In this document: piece after piece, positions 9,557-19,651 of the stretch | Layout: each line of letters begins with the position of its first letter | How positions within the stretch are numbered: position 1 is the first letter of the stretch | NCBI RefSeq assembly: GCF_013337685.1 | Contig: NZ_SUQN01000006.1 | Location: 186,001-250,000, forward strand | DNA from: Citrobacter gillenii | GTDB lineage: Bacteria; Pseudomonadota; Gammaproteobacteria; Enterobacterales; Enterobacteriaceae | DNA length: 64,000 nt | Reading direction: 5' to 3' | Made by a program: the position numbers and the translations under genes | The notes under the pieces: generated by a model | Told to the model about the DNA's origin: nothing | Databases searched by the model: none | What the model saw: only the letters and a program-made list of their open reading frames with translations

Positions 9557-10717
9557 ATGGAAAGAGTCAGTATTGTTGAGCGCCCGGACTGGCGCGAAAA
9601 AGCCACCGAATACGGTTTTAACTTTCACACCATGTACGGCGAACCGTACTGGTGTGAAGACGCCTACTACAAGCTCACGCTTGCACAGGTCGAAAAGCTG
9701 GAAGACGTCACCGCTGAACTGCACCAAATGTGCCTCAAGGTGGTTGAAAAGGTCATCGCCAGCGACGAGCTGATGACCAAGTTTCGTATTCCCAAACACA
9801 CCTGGGGATTTGTCCGCCAGTCATGGCTGACTCAGCAGCCGTCGCTCTATTCCCGCCTCGATCTGGCATGGGATGGCATCGGTGAACCTAAGCTGCTGGA
9901 AAACAACGCCGATACGCCAACCTCGCTGTACGAAGCTGCATTCTTCCAGTGGATCTGGTTAGAAGATCAGCTCAATGCCGGGAACCTGCCGGAAGGCAGC
10001 GATCAGTTCAACAGCCTGCAGGAAAAGCTGATTGAACGCTTCACCGCGCTGCGCGAACAGTATGGTTTTCAGCTACTGCACCTGACCTGCTGTCGTGACA
10101 CCGTCGAAGATCGCGGGACCATCCAGTATTTGCAGGATTGCGCGGCCGAAGCAGAAATCGCCACCGAATTCCTCTATGTCGAAGATATCGGCCTCGGTGA
10201 GAAAGGTCAGTTCACGGACTTAGAAGATCAGGTGATTGCCAACCTGTTTAAGCTCTATCCGTGGGAATTTATGCTGCGCGAGATGTTCTCTACCAAGCTG
10301 GAAGATGCCGGCGTTCGCTGGCTGGAACCGGCCTGGAAGAGCATCATCTCCAACAAAGCGCTGTTACCACTGCTGTGGGACATGTTCCCGAACCATCCGA
10401 ACCTGCTGCCTGCGTATTTCGCCGAAGACGACTATCCACAGATGGAAAAATTCGTCGTGAAACCGATCTTCTCGCGTGAAGGCGCTAACGTGTCGATCGT
10501 TGAGAACGGTAAAACGATCGAATCGGTGGAAGGCCCGTACGGTGAAGAAGGTATGATCGTACAGCAGTTCCATCAGCTACCGAAGTTTGGCGATAGCTAC
10601 GTGCTGATCGGCAGTTGGCTGATTAACGATCAGCCAGCCGGGATTGGCATTCGCGAAGACAGAGCGCTGATCACTCAAGATCTTTCCCGCTTCTATCCGC
10701 ATATTTTTGTCGAATGA
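9557..10717 (+). CDS. ygiC: Glutathionylspermidine synthase-like ATP-grasp protein YgiC
   Basis: 386 aa, the usual length. Belongs to the GSP_synth preATP-grasp/ATP-grasp family but lacks the amidase half of bifunctional Gss, so glutathionylspermidine synthesis should not be assumed. Conserved blocks include [20 protein letters not shown] and the C-terminal ATP-grasp parts ([29 protein letters not shown]). No signal sequence. Spaced 5 bp from ygiB, so co-transcribed. Confidence 0.93.
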   Translation: MERVSIVERPDWREKATEYGFNFHTMYGEPYWCEDAYYKLTLAQVEKLEDVTAELHQMCLKVVEKVIASDELMTKFRIPKHTWGFVRQSWLTQQPSLYSRLDLAWDGIGEPKLLENNADTPTSLYEAAFFQWIWLEDQLNAGNLPEGSDQFNSLQEKLIERFTALREQYGFQLLHLTCCRDTVEDRGTIQYLQDCAAEAEIATEFLYVEDIGLGEKGQFTDLEDQVIANLFKLYPWEFMLREMFSTKLEDAGVRWLEPAWKSIISNKALLPLLWDMFPNHPNLLPAYFAEDDYPQMEKFVVKPIFSREGANVSIVENGKTIESVEGPYGEEGMIVQQFHQLPKFGDSYVLIGSWLINDQPAGIGIREDRALITQDLSRFYPHIFVE

Positions 10718-10726
10718 ATGAAAGTG

Positions 10727-10799
10727 CCGGGTGGCGGCTCTGCCTTACCCGGCCTACGACACGAACTGTAGGCCCGATAAGCGCAGCGCCATCGGGCAT
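10727..10799. repeat. REP/BIME repeat
   Basis: GTGCCGGGTGGCGGCTCTGC, CCGGCCTACGAC and the inverted GTAGGCCCGATAAGCGCAGCG unit fill the gap between ygiC and the convergent ygiD. Confidence 0.8.
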
Positions 10800-10802
10800 T
10801 AA

Positions 10803-11591
10803 TCATCCAACCTGCACCGACAGCATACTCAGACTGCCCATCTCAATGCCGTCCACAGGAATTGTCACGGGTTCTTTTCCATCCCACGCGCCTAATACGT
10901 AAAGCAGCGGCAGATAGTGATCCGCCGTTGGATTCGACAACGATCCGCCTTCATGATCCAGATAGTTGACCAGCGGATGTTGTTCAACCAGTCCCTGCCA
11001 TGTCAGGTTGGCCTTCACATAATCGTTGAATGAGGACGCCCACGGGTATGGCGTATTTTCACCGTGCCAGCGTGCCGTGCGCAGGTTATGTACCACGTTA
11101 CCACTGGCCACCAGCATAATACCTTCGTCGCGCAGCGCCGCCAGCTTACGACCCATTTCAAAATGCCAGGCGGCCGGCTTCGTGCTATCAATGCTTAATT
11201 GCACCATCGGGATGTCGGCATTCGGGTACATCTTGATCAACACGCCCCACGACCCGTGGTCAAAACCCCAGGCTTCTTTGTCTAAGGCGACAGGGACGGG
11301 AGACAGCAAATCCACCAGATGCTGCGCCAGTTCTGGCGATCCCGGCGCCGGATAATGTGTGTCATACAGAGCCTGCGGAAAACCACCAAAATCATGAATC
11401 GTTTTCGGTGCTTCCATGGCAGTTACGCCAGTGCCACGGGTAAACCAGTGCGCCGAAACCACGACTATGGCTTTCGGGCGCGGCAACGTTTCCCCCAGTT
11501 GCTGCCAGGCACGGGTATAAACGTTATCTTCCAGAACATTCATCGGGCTGCCGTGCCCCAAAAACAATGCTGGCATACGAGTTGAAGACAT
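10803..11591 (-). CDS. ygiD: 4,5-DOPA-extradiol-dioxygenase
   Basis: 262 aa. LigB-type extradiol ring-cleavage dioxygenase, which opens L-DOPA to 4,5-seco-DOPA in vitro in E. coli. Metal-ligand candidates are His in PALFLGHGSPMN near the N-terminus, VVSAHWF near 45-50, the GNVVHNLR block near 165-170 and DHYLPLLY near 230. Convergent with ygiC, divergent from zupT. Physiological substrate unclear. Confidence 0.95.
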   Translation of the reverse strand: MSSTRMPALFLGHGSPMNVLEDNVYTRAWQQLGETLPRPKAIVVVSAHWFTRGTGVTAMEAPKTIHDFGGFPQALYDTHYPAPGSPELAQHLVDLLSPVPVALDKEAWGFDHGSWGVLIKMYPNADIPMVQLSIDSTKPAAWHFEMGRKLAALRDEGIMLVASGNVVHNLRTARWHGENTPYPWASSFNDYVKANLTWQGLVEQHPLVNYLDHEGGSLSNPTADHYLPLLYVLGAWDGKEPVTIPVDGIEMGSLSMLSVQVG

Positions 11592-11738
11592 GATGATATC
11601 CTTACTGAGGGAGTCATTTTGATATCATCACAATACGCTTTTTCGGTTGATGAAGAACTCAGATAACCATGATGAAGATCATCAGTTATTTTGACGGTCT
11701 GGCCCGGACAGCTGATGGATAAGGAGTTGGATTTGTCG

Positions 11739-12512
11739 ATGTCAGTACCTTTACTTCTGACTTTACTGGCGGGTGCCGCCACCTTTATTGGCGCCTTTCT
11801 TGGCGTGCTGGGACAAAAGCCCTCAAACCGCGTGCTCGCCTTTTCTCTGGGTTTTGCCGCGGGCATTATGCTGCTTATATCCCTGATGGAGATGCTACCC
11901 GCCGCACTGGCTGCAAAAGGAATGTCACCCGTACTTGGCTACGGGATGTTTATCGTAGGCTTACTGGGCTATTTTGGTCTGGATCGTTTGCTGCCGCACG
12001 CCCATCCTCAGGATCTCGTGCAAAAAACAACACAACCTTTACCCGGTTCTATTAAACGCACCGCCATTTTGCTCACGCTTGGCATTAGTCTGCACAATTT
12101 CCCGGAAGGGGTCGCGACGTTTGTGACTGCCAGCAGCAACCTCGAGCTGGGTTTTGGTATCGCCCTCGCCGTGGCATTGCATAATATTCCTGAAGGTTTG
12201 GCCGTTGCCGGACCCGTGTACGCAGCAACCGGTTCGAAACGTACCGCGATATTTTGGGCTGGGATCTCCGGTATGGCGGAAATACTCGGCGGCGTACTGG
12301 CGTGGTTAATTCTGGGGAGTTTAATTTCACCGGTGGTCATGGCGGCAATTATGGCGGCTGTTGCCGGAATTATGGTCGCACTGTCCGTCGATGAACTGAT
12401 GCCGCTGGCAAAAGAAATCGACCCAAATAATAACCCCAGCTATGGGGTACTCTGCGGAATGTCGGTGATGGGACTCAGCCTTGTCATCCTGCAATCAATG
12501 GGCATCGGATAA
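11739..12512 (+). CDS. zupT: Zinc transporter ZupT (ZIP family)
   Basis: 257 aa from ATG 11739 ([12 protein letters not shown]), which matches the E. coli length; an upstream in-frame ATG at 11691 would add 16 hydrophilic residues unlike family N-termini. Inner-membrane importer of Zn(II), with Fe, Mn and Co also carried, with about eight membrane helices. The ZIP metal path is visible as SLHNFPEG and [15 protein letters not shown] in the fourth and fifth helices. Confidence 0.97.
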   Translation: MSVPLLLTLLAGAATFIGAFLGVLGQKPSNRVLAFSLGFAAGIMLLISLMEMLPAALAAKGMSPVLGYGMFIVGLLGYFGLDRLLPHAHPQDLVQKTTQPLPGSIKRTAILLTLGISLHNFPEGVATFVTASSNLELGFGIALAVALHNIPEGLAVAGPVYAATGSKRTAIFWAGISGMAEILGGVLAWLILGSLISPVVMAAIMAAVAGIMVALSVDELMPLAKEIDPNNNPSYGVLCGMSVMGLSLVILQSMGIG

Positions 12513-12519
12513 TACAGAC

Positions 12520-12553
12520 GGCGGATGCTGTCCTGCCCTGCAGGCCATCCGCC
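12520..12553 (+). terminator. Hairpin after zupT
   Basis: GGCGGATG pairs with CATCCGCC across an 18-nt loop, 8 bases after the zupT stop. No T-tract; it could be a weak terminator or mRNA 3'-end structure. Confidence 0.5.
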
Positions 12554-12577
12554 TCTACAACAGCAAAGCGACAGGGA

Positions 12578-12754
12578 TTATTCATGCTCCCTGACCGTGC
12601 CAGCCTCTTCGTTCGTACGGCGGAAGAGTTTGTTACGCGCCTCAAGCAACGCATCTCGGTCTTGTCGAAACGCGCGGCAATAACGCTTCATATGACAATA
12701 ATAACCAATAGCAACGAGTGCAATTAATACCATCCAATACCAGGCAATAAACAT
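12578..12754 (-). CDS. Small single-pass membrane protein
   Basis: 58 aa from ATG 12754, which has a good AAGGG site 8 bases upstream. A further upstream ATG at 12781 lacks one. MFIAWYWMVLIALVAIGYYCH is one membrane helix, followed by a basic/acidic charged helix (RYCRAFRQDRDALLEARNK) that should lie in the cytoplasm. I do not recognise the family. Convergent with zupT and separated from ribB by a long AT-rich spacer. Confidence 0.6.
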   Translation of the reverse strand: MFIAWYWMVLIALVAIGYYCHMKRYCRAFRQDRDALLEARNKLFRRTNEEAGTVREHE

Positions 12755-13206
12755 TCTTTTACCCTTAAAATTTAACATCATTAAACATTTAACGTTAAAA
12801 TTTCACATATCCTTATTTCAACCTACCACTATAGTGGCACATTACAGAAACAAATAGATGATTTCGATCATATAAACCAGCGGATAGAGCCAATTGAAAA
12901 ACGTGCATTCAAAATAAAACAATACAGAACCTGCAAGCATCTATAAATAACATTAATTATAATAAGTACATTCCAAACTTACTTTATTTAATTAAATCAA
13001 CACACTAGGGGTTGATAACAAACACACCTAAAACAATAAACACATTTACTTATCACAAAGATTTAGCCATATTCTTATATGGTAAAAAATACAAAAATAG
13101 CGCATGCGGAATATATTATATGTCGATAAAATATAAAGCAGTATATCCTCGTAAAAGGATACCGTTCGTCCGGGCAAAGCTAAATAGGCGGGCCGTAATA
13201 ACAAAA
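12755..13206. other. AT-rich intergenic spacer without a supported gene
   Basis: About 450 bases, strongly AT-rich compared with the flanks. Short frames exist on both strands but lack ribosome sites and protein-like composition. The left edge holds the promoter of the small membrane protein gene. No RNA gene could be supported by eye. Confidence 0.5.
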
Positions 13207-13234
13207 AACCGAAGCCAGAAAACTGACTTCGGTT
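13207..13234. terminator. Bidirectional terminator downstream of ribB
   Basis: AACCGAAG pairs with CTTCGGTT around a 12-nt loop and is flanked by A-runs on the left and T-runs on the right, so it can terminate in both directions; it serves ribB on the minus strand. Confidence 0.85.
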
Positions 13235-13274
13235 TTTTATTGCCACCGCAACTGGCGTGGTAAAGCGTGTGCTA

Positions 13275-13928
13275 TCAGCTGGCTTTACGTTCGTGCGCCT
13301 GACGGTAAGCGACTAAATCTTCGATCGTGACCACAGCCATATTATGCTTGCCTGCAAATTCGATGCACGCTGGCGCACGCGCCATGGTGCCATCATCATT
13401 GGTCAGCTCACACAGTACACCAGCCGGTTTAAAACCTGCCAGCGTCATCAGATCGATGGTAGCTTCAGTATGACCACCGCGGGTCAACACGCCGCCAGCC
13501 TGAGCACGCAGCGGGAAAACGTGTCCCGGACGGTTCAGATCGGAAGGTTTAGCACCGTCTTTAACTGCCGCGCGAACCGTGGTAACACGGTCAGCAGCAG
13601 AAACACCGGTAGTTACGCCTTCAGCGGCCTCAATGGTCACGGTAAAGCCCGTGCCGTAAGCGCTGGTGTTATTTTCCACCATCATTGGCAGATCGAGCTG
13701 CTTGCGTCGATCTTCAGTGATGCACAGGCAAACAATACCGCTACCGTGACGGATGGTAAGTGCCATCTGTTCAACGGTCATGGTTTCTGCCGGGAAAACC
13801 ATATCGCCTTCGTTTTCACGATCTTCGTCGTCAAGCACCATCACACCGCGTCCTTCACGCAGCGCAGACAGCGCAAGTTCAACACGTTCGAAAGGCGTAC
13901 CAAAAGAGGAAAGTAGCGTCTGATTCAT
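13275..13928 (-). CDS. ribB: 3,4-dihydroxy-2-butanone 4-phosphate synthase
   Basis: 217 aa. Converts ribulose 5-phosphate to DHBP plus formate, supplying the four-carbon unit of riboflavin. Family signatures: [16 protein letters not shown] (acidic metal site, about 33-48), [36 protein letters not shown]. Mono-functional (no GTP cyclohydrolase II domain), as in E. coli. The long leader carries an FMN riboswitch. Confidence 0.98.
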   Translation of the reverse strand: MNQTLLSSFGTPFERVELALSALREGRGVMVLDDEDRENEGDMVFPAETMTVEQMALTIRHGSGIVCLCITEDRRKQLDLPMMVENNTSAYGTGFTVTIEAAEGVTTGVSAADRVTTVRAAVKDGAKPSDLNRPGHVFPLRAQAGGVLTRGGHTEATIDLMTLAGFKPAGVLCELTNDDGTMARAPACIEFAGKHNMAVVTIEDLVAYRQAHERKAS

Positions 13929-14035
13929 GGTAAAAAAACCTCACTAAAATTATGGTTACCAGAATCAGGGCAGTCTTAGGAGTACCGTCTAAGCGGCAAA
14001 AAAATAACGTGAGCGGGTCCATGCCCGACTGGATC

Positions 14036-14176
14036 GTTACTCTCTCCCATCCGGACTCTAACCGTCGGCCCCGGAATTACACCGGATCTGCTGACCTTTT
14101 CGCGTTAACGAAAAGCGCTCGCGGGCTTTCAACATCAGTTGATTTACCGCCGGTGGGGAATTTCGCCCCGCCCTGA
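14036..14176 (-). promoter_or_regulatory. FMN riboswitch (RFN element) of ribB
   Basis: On the minus strand the leader runs from AGGGCGGGGCGAAATTCCCC through GAAAGCCCGCGAGCG, GGTCAGCAGATCCGGT, TTCCGGGGCCGACGGT to GTCCGGATGGGAGAGAGTA, the classical conserved blocks of the RFN aptamer in order. A GC-rich hairpin (CGGG-CATGGA-CCCG, 14015-14032 region) followed by a run of seven T's lies between aptamer and ribB and is the likely terminator-type expression platform that shuts ribB off when FMN is bound. Confidence 0.95.
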
Positions 14177-14316
14177 GAATAAGCGAGTTAACTATAACGC
14201 TATTGATTACCTTCATCAACGCCTTTGCTTGACTTCACTTCACACAATTCTGGTTTATGCCGCTGCCAGTTCGCACTACAATAGGCAGCAACACGTACCA
14301 GTTCAGGGAAACCACC

Positions 14317-14613
14317 ATGATTGACCCGAAAAAAATTGAGCAGATTGCTCGTCAGGTCCACGAGTCGATGCCGAAAGGGATCCGCGAGTTTGGGGAAGAC
14401 GTCGAGAAAAAGATTCGCCAAACGCTGCAGTCACAGCTGACGCGCCTGGATCTGGTAAGCCGCGAAGAGTTTGATGTACAAACCCAGGTGTTGCTGCGCA
14501 CCCGCGAAAAGCTCGCGCTGCTTGAGCAACGCCTGACCGAGCTGGAAGCGCGCGAGAAACCGGCTGAAGTGAAGCCTGCGCCTGCTATCCCGCCCGTCGA
14601 TCCGCAAGCGTAA
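14317..14613 (+). CDS. ubiK: Ubiquinone biosynthesis accessory factor UbiK
   Basis: 98 aa from ATG 14317 ([19 protein letters not shown]). An upstream in-frame ATG at 14257 would add a tail not seen in the family. Formerly yqiC (BMFP family). It acts with UbiJ in the aerobic ubiquinone complex. A long amphipathic helix and C-terminal coiled coil ([20 protein letters not shown]) are evident, with a Pro-rich tail that varies between species. Confidence 0.95.
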   Translation: MIDPKKIEQIARQVHESMPKGIREFGEDVEKKIRQTLQSQLTRLDLVSREEFDVQTQVLLRTREKLALLEQRLTELEAREKPAEVKPAPAIPPVDPQA

Positions 14614-14620
14614 AAACGAC

Positions 14621-14645
14621 AACGGGCCGCAAGGCCCGTTTATCT
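14621..14645. terminator. Terminator between ubiK and glgS
   Basis: AACGGGCC-GCAA-GGCCCGTT is a perfect 8-bp stem with a GCAA loop, followed by TTAT. It lies between the convergent genes and could serve both. Confidence 0.85.
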
Positions 14646-14646
14646 G

Positions 14647-14847
14647 TTAGTGTTCCAGCTCTAATTTTTTCGCCTCAGTTGCCTGCTGGCAATACAGCGC
14701 GTAGCGTTTGCAAAACCAACTGCGGTGCTCCTCATCCATGTTGCCGGTTACGGCCTGGATATCAACAGGGTGCCCCTCAGCCTGCATCCTGGCAAAACTC
14801 CGGGCCAGGAAATCGAAATTGTTCAGTGAATACATATTGCTGTTCAT
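14647..14847 (-). CDS. glgS: Surface composition regulator GlgS/ScoR
   Basis: 66 aa from ATG 14847, the family length; GGAGG lies 8 bases upstream of this start, while the ATG at 14853 is too close to it. Body sequence [21 protein letters not shown] and [21 protein letters not shown] is diagnostic. In E. coli it affects flagella, fimbriae and exopolysaccharide and is RpoS/cAMP-controlled; its older link to glycogen is indirect. Confidence 0.95.
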   Translation of the reverse strand: MNSNMYSLNNFDFLARSFARMQAEGHPVDIQAVTGNMDEEHRSWFCKRYALYCQQATEAKKLELEH

Positions 14848-14995
14848 GAGCATACCCTCCAGTTATTGAATATCTGTTAAGGCCATATGCTTTTTCTGAT
14901 TTCAGTATTTCCCTATACAGAAAGTTGTTCTGTACATAATGTGCGCAAATTTAGAGCTATGCTTCACACTTTCCTACGAAATCTGAGAGGGGGAG

Positions 14996-15148
14996 ATGTC
15001 TTTTTTCGGATGTAAGGAACCTGCAGAACTTCAGGCTCCGCTGATTGATTCGCTGTTAAATGAGATTGGTTTGTCCGGCGGTTCGCTTCACGCCCTGGCT
15101 GAGCCGCTGAAAAACAGCCCACAGCCTGTGGAGAAAACTGAAGCATAA
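14996..15148 (+). CDS. Small hypothetical protein (50 aa)
   Basis: ATG 14996 follows a very strong purine run (GAGAGGGGGAG), and the frame MSFFGCKEPAELQAPLIDSL... ends at TAA 15148. The composition is soluble, Leu/Pro/Ser-rich, no membrane segment. I do not recognise it. It occupies the place between glgS and hldE where E. coli K-12 has yqiJK. Support is the ribosome site and codon pattern only. Confidence 0.5.
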   Translation: MSFFGCKEPAELQAPLIDSLLNEIGLSGGSLHALAEPLKNSPQPVEKTEA

Positions 15149-15158
15149 GAGACAGAAA

Positions 15159-15193
15159 TGCCGGATAAGGTGTTTATACCGCTATCCGGCAAT
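15159..15193. repeat. REP unit
   Basis: ATGCCGGATAAGGTG ... CCGCTATCCGGCAAT is a single REP palindrome just past the hldE stop. Confidence 0.75.
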
Positions 15194-15201
15194 CGACCAG
15201 A

Positions 15202-16638
15202 CTATGACTTATCGCTGTCTTTCTGGATCTTTTTGATGATATTGGTCGTTGAGCAGCCGTCTTCGAAGTTCAGCACCAGCACTTCACCGCCGTTCGCCCA
15301 TACCTCTTCGCTACCCGCAATTTGTTCCGGCTTGTAGTCACCACCTTTTACCAGCAGATCCGGCAGAACACCTGCGATCAGTCGCTGTGGGGTATCTTCT
15401 TCAAAAGAGACCACCCAGTCGACGGATTCCAGCGCACCCAGTACGATCATACGCTGCTCGAGAGGGTTGACCGGGCGCGTTTCACCTTTCAGACGTTTGG
15501 TGGATGCGTCGCTGTTTACCGCCACGATCAGACGATCGCCCAGCTTGCGCGCATTCGCCAGATAAGAGACGTGGCCCGCGTGCAGGATGTCGAAAACGCC
15601 ATTGGTCATGACCACCTTCTCACCGCGCTTGCGCGCGCTGGCCACGGCCTGTTTCAGCTCGGCTTCTGTCATCACACCAAAACCGGTATCCGCACGACCG
15701 CGCACGGCGTTTTCCAGTTCGATAGGCGAAACGGTGGACGTCCCCAGCTTACCCACTACCACGCCCGCCGCAGCGTTAGCAAAATAACACGCTTCTTCCA
15801 GTGAGTTACCCGCCGCCAGCGTTGCCGCCAGCACGCCAATAACCGTATCGCCAGCACCGGTCACGTCATACACTTCCTGCGCCTGGGTCGGCATGTGCAG
15901 CGGTGCTTTGCCCGGCTGCAGCAGCGTCATGCCCTGCTCGGAACGGGTGATCAACAGCGCGGAAAGGTCGAAATCCGCAATCACCTTCATGCCGCGTTCA
16001 ACCAGTTCCTCTTCGCTTTTGCACTTACCGGCAACCGCTTCAAACTCGGAAAGATTTGGTGTCAGCAGCGTCGCACCGCGATAGCGTTCAAAATCAGTGC
16101 CTTTCGGATCGATAAGCACCGGTACGCCAGCCTTTCGTGCCAGCGCAATCATCTGCTGCACGCTGGCCAGCGCGCCTTTGGCGTAGTCAGACAGTACCAG
16201 AGCACCGATAGAACCCAGCGCCTGGTTAATACGATCGTGCAGCGGCTGTGGATCTACGCCTTCGAAACCTTCCTCGAAGTCCAGACGGATCAGCTGCTGG
16301 TTGCGTGAGAGTACGCGCAGTTTGGTGATCGTCGGGTGCGTCGGCACCGAAACGAAGTCACATTTCACATTCACGTCCGCCAGCGTTTTACTCAGCGCAC
16401 GTGCCGCATCATCAATACCAGTCAACCCTACCAGACGGGAATTTGCGCCCAGAGAGGCAATATTCATCGCCACGTTTGCCGCGCCGCCGGGACGTTCTTC
16501 AATGGTATCCACTTTGACTACCGGAACTGGGGCTTCTGGTGAAATACGGCTAGTAGGCCCGTACCAGTAGCGATCCAGCATCACATCACCGACAACCATG
16601 ACTCCTGCACGTTCAAACTCTGGCAGCGTTACTTTCAT
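15202..16638 (-). CDS. hldE: Bifunctional heptose 7-phosphate kinase / heptose 1-phosphate adenylyltransferase
   Basis: 478 aa. Makes ADP-D-glycero-beta-D-manno-heptose for the LPS inner core. N-terminal PfkB/ribokinase domain (about 1-320) with [28 protein letters not shown] and the anion-hole block [16 protein letters not shown]-terminal cytidylyltransferase-like domain from about 345 with [16 protein letters not shown] (HxGH) . First base region of glnE lies 60 bp upstream on the same strand, so hldE may be co-transcribed with glnE as in E. coli. Confidence 0.98.
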   Translation of the reverse strand: MKVTLPEFERAGVMVVGDVMLDRYWYGPTSRISPEAPVPVVKVDTIEERPGGAANVAMNIASLGANSRLVGLTGIDDAARALSKTLADVNVKCDFVSVPTHPTITKLRVLSRNQQLIRLDFEEGFEGVDPQPLHDRINQALGSIGALVLSDYAKGALASVQQMIALARKAGVPVLIDPKGTDFERYRGATLLTPNLSEFEAVAGKCKSEEELVERGMKVIADFDLSALLITRSEQGMTLLQPGKAPLHMPTQAQEVYDVTGAGDTVIGVLAATLAAGNSLEEACYFANAAAGVVVGKLGTSTVSPIELENAVRGRADTGFGVMTEAELKQAVASARKRGEKVVMTNGVFDILHAGHVSYLANARKLGDRLIVAVNSDASTKRLKGETRPVNPLEQRMIVLGALESVDWVVSFEEDTPQRLIAGVLPDLLVKGGDYKPEQIAGSEEVWANGGEVLVLNFEDGCSTTNIIKKIQKDSDKS

Positions 16639-16697
16639 TCCTGTCTCCTGAGAGATTCTCTGAGGGTCTTAAAATTTGCGCGCGATCATAGCACACT

Positions 16698-19538
16698 TCA
16701 CTCGGCAACCAGCCACTTCTGCCAGCTGTCACGCACCAGCGCGCGCTCAGCGCTGAAGCACTCCGGCGCCACATGGCCCGGAAGTTCCTGCAAAGCAAGA
16801 TGATGAAGTTCATCACGCAGCGTGGTATAGGCGCGGGTCAGCGCCAGGGCTTCTTGCTCTTCCATAATGTCGTTTTGTGCCAGTAATTCCAGAATGCGCA
16901 CGTTATCTGACCAGCGAGTCAGTTTCGGTTTTTCATGGGCATAGCGCAGCACCAGATATTGAGTAATAAACTCAATGTCGGTGATCCCGCCTTCATCTGC
17001 TTTGATATCAAAGCGATCGCGATGCTTATTACCCAAATGAGCACGCATTTTCTCGCGCATTTCACGCACGTCGGTCTGCAACGTTTTTCCGTCACGAGCG
17101 AGCGTCATGATATCGCGACGCACCGCGTCAAACTGAGAGGTCAGCTGCGGGTCGCCATACACCACCCGAGCACGCACCAGCGCCTGATGCTCCCATGTCC
17201 AGGCTTCGTTGCGCTGGTAATCGGCGAAAGCCTCGGTTGATGTCACCAGCATGCCTGCGGCACCGGATGGGCGCAGCCGCGCATCCACCTCATATAAAAT
17301 GCCGGAAGACGTGCGGGTACTGAAAAGGTGCATGATGCGCTGTGACAGACGCAGATAGAACTGCCGCCCGTCAATTTCACGCTCGCCGTCAGTCATCACG
17401 TCCATCGGACAATCGTGCAGGAAGATCAAATCAAGATCGGAGCTGTAGCCCAGCTCCCAACCGCCCAGCTTGCCGTAACCGACAACGGCGAAACCGCGGC
17501 CCTCGCGATCGCCAAGGTGCGTTGGCTGCCCGTAGCGGGCGACCATTTGCGTCCACGCCTGCTGAACCACGGCATCGATAATCGCTTCGGCCAGCCAGGT
17601 TAAGTGGTCGCTCACCTTCATCACTGGCAGCGTCCCGGCGATATCGGCCGCCGCAATACGCAGCAGTTGAGTTTGCTTGAACTGACGCAACGCTTCCAGT
17701 TGCTGTTCTTCGTCATCCTCCGGCACACGCAGCAGATACTGACGTAGCTCATCACGGTAGGCATCGGTTGCGGTGGGCTGATACAGGGTGTTCGGATCCA
17801 GCAACTCGTCCAGCAGCAGCGGATAGCGCGCCAACTGGCTGGCGACCATCGGCGAGGCGGCGCACAGCGAAATCAGGTGCTTCAGCGCGCCAGGGAATTC
17901 ACTCAACAGCTCCAGATAGGTCGTACGGGTGACAATGCCCACCAGCAGCGGAGTAATACGCGACAGCGGCACCGAGGCATCAGCGCGGGAGCAAACATCG
18001 CTCAGCAAGTGCGGCATCAAATGATCCAGCACCTGGCGTCCACGTGGGCCGATGGTGCGCTTATCCAGCTCTTTGCGAAAATCGGCGATCAGAGTCAGCA
18101 CGCGGCGCTGATCGTCTTCCGCAAGATGCGCCAGCACTGGCGTGGTGTCATCTTCCTGCAAAGCATCCTGCCACAGTTCGCGCCACTGTTCCGACAACGA
18201 CTCTTCCTGGGTTTCGGTTTCATCATCACCGATTAACTCATTGAACACCCGACGCACGTTGCCCATGTGAACGTTCAGGACAGCCGTCAACTGCGACCAG
18301 TCATCCGCCCCCATGGCCCATGCCAGACGTGCGCGATTTAGCTCATCGCCCGGCAGCGTCTGGGTCTGTTCATCGTTGATGCTCTGCAGCAGGTTTTCCA
18401 GACGACGTAAAAAGAGATAGGCACTTCGTAAATGCTCCGCATCGGTATCAGACAGTAGATGCAGCGCGTTGATGGCGCTGAGCGTAGGTAACAGCGCGCG
18501 GGATTGTAGCGATGGCTCACGCCCGCCGCGAATCAGTTGGAAGACCTGAACGATAAATTCGATTTCACGAATACCGCCCGCCCCCAGCTTGATATTGTCT
18601 TTCAGACCACGGCGGCGGACTTCACGGGCAATCATCCCTTTCATGTTACGCAGCGACTGGATCACGCTGAAATCGATATAACGACGAAAAACAAAAGGCC
18701 GCAGCATGGCGCGCAGTTCAGCGACGTAAGTACCGTCAGCATCCCCCATAATACGCGCCTTAACCATCGCGTAGCGTTCCCAGTCACGCCCTTGCTCCTG
18801 GTAATAATCCTCCAGCGCCGAGAAGCTCAGCACCAGCGGACCGCTGTCACCAAACGGGCGTAAACGCATATCCACCCGATAGACAAATCCATCCATAGTC
18901 GGCTGATCCAACACTTTAATCAGCCGTTGGCCCATACGCGTAAAGAACTGCGCGTTATCCAGCTCACGCCGTCCGCCCTGCGTCGATCCGTGTTCTGGCC
19001 AGGCAAAAATCAGGTCGATGTCGGAGGAAAAGTTAAGCTCGCCGCCGCCCAGTTTTCCCATCCCTAAAATCAGCAGCGGCTGCGGAACACCGTCAGGGTT
19101 GCACGGCGTTCCCCACTCACGACAGCAGGCGTCATACAGCCAGTCTCGTGCAGCGATAATCAGCGTTTCAGCCAGATGGCTTAACTGCTGCAAAATGCTC
19201 TCTTCCGTCACCAGCGACAGCGTCTGCGCCCAGGCAATTCGCACCATGATGCGACGGCGAAACAGGCGCAGCTCACGCATCAGCGCCGCTTCATCACCGA
19301 CGTCAGCTAATGCTTGCTGCAACCAGACGCCATAGTGCTGCCATTCATCCGCCAGCGGCGGTTCGCTTTCCAGCTCTGCCAGCCACTCGGGATGGGCGAT
19401 CACGCTGTCGCGAACAAAATCACTGAATGTGAGCACTGACTTCGCCTGCAGGCTAAGCGACGCTTCAGGTATTGCTGCTGGCAGCCGATCAACAACGGTC
19501 GGCCAGTACTGTTGTAACGGTGAAGAGAGCTGCTGCAT
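16698..19538 (-). CDS. glnE: Bifunctional glutamine synthetase adenylyltransferase/deadenylase
   Basis: 946 aa, full length. Adds and removes AMP on GlnA Tyr in response to PII and glutamine. Two nucleotidyltransferase domains are visible: N-terminal deadenylase with [18 protein letters not shown] (about 155-172) and C-terminal adenylylase with [18 protein letters not shown] (about 690-710), joined by the helical regulatory region. Located between ygiF and hldE as in E. coli. Confidence 0.98.
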   Translation of the reverse strand: MQQLSSPLQQYWPTVVDRLPAAIPEASLSLQAKSVLTFSDFVRDSVIAHPEWLAELESEPPLADEWQHYGVWLQQALADVGDEAALMRELRLFRRRIMVRIAWAQTLSLVTEESILQQLSHLAETLIIAARDWLYDACCREWGTPCNPDGVPQPLLILGMGKLGGGELNFSSDIDLIFAWPEHGSTQGGRRELDNAQFFTRMGQRLIKVLDQPTMDGFVYRVDMRLRPFGDSGPLVLSFSALEDYYQEQGRDWERYAMVKARIMGDADGTYVAELRAMLRPFVFRRYIDFSVIQSLRNMKGMIAREVRRRGLKDNIKLGAGGIREIEFIVQVFQLIRGGREPSLQSRALLPTLSAINALHLLSDTDAEHLRSAYLFLRRLENLLQSINDEQTQTLPGDELNRARLAWAMGADDWSQLTAVLNVHMGNVRRVFNELIGDDETETQEESLSEQWRELWQDALQEDDTTPVLAHLAEDDQRRVLTLIADFRKELDKRTIGPRGRQVLDHLMPHLLSDVCSRADASVPLSRITPLLVGIVTRTTYLELLSEFPGALKHLISLCAASPMVASQLARYPLLLDELLDPNTLYQPTATDAYRDELRQYLLRVPEDDEEQQLEALRQFKQTQLLRIAAADIAGTLPVMKVSDHLTWLAEAIIDAVVQQAWTQMVARYGQPTHLGDREGRGFAVVGYGKLGGWELGYSSDLDLIFLHDCPMDVMTDGEREIDGRQFYLRLSQRIMHLFSTRTSSGILYEVDARLRPSGAAGMLVTSTEAFADYQRNEAWTWEHQALVRARVVYGDPQLTSQFDAVRRDIMTLARDGKTLQTDVREMREKMRAHLGNKHRDRFDIKADEGGITDIEFITQYLVLRYAHEKPKLTRWSDNVRILELLAQNDIMEEQEALALTRAYTTLRDELHHLALQELPGHVAPECFSAERALVRDSWQKWLVAE

Positions 19539-19557
19539 TTACGGGTTATCCTTTAAA

Positions 19558-19637
19558 TGATGCCGGATAGTGGCGTTTCACCTTATCCGGCCTACAAGAC
19601 ATTTACGCCCATCGCGTAGGCCTGATAAAGGCATCCT
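19558..19637. repeat. REP/BIME repeat
   Basis: GATGCCGGATAGTGGCG ... CCTTATCCGGCCTACAAG and an inverted GTAGGCCTGATAAAGGC unit between ygiF and glnE. Confidence 0.8.
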
Positions 19638-19651
19638 GATCTCGGTCCTGA

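Noticed and set aside
13012-13263. 83-codon frame in the AT-rich zupT-ribB spacer
   Set aside because: Crosses the bidirectional terminator and lacks a ribosome site.
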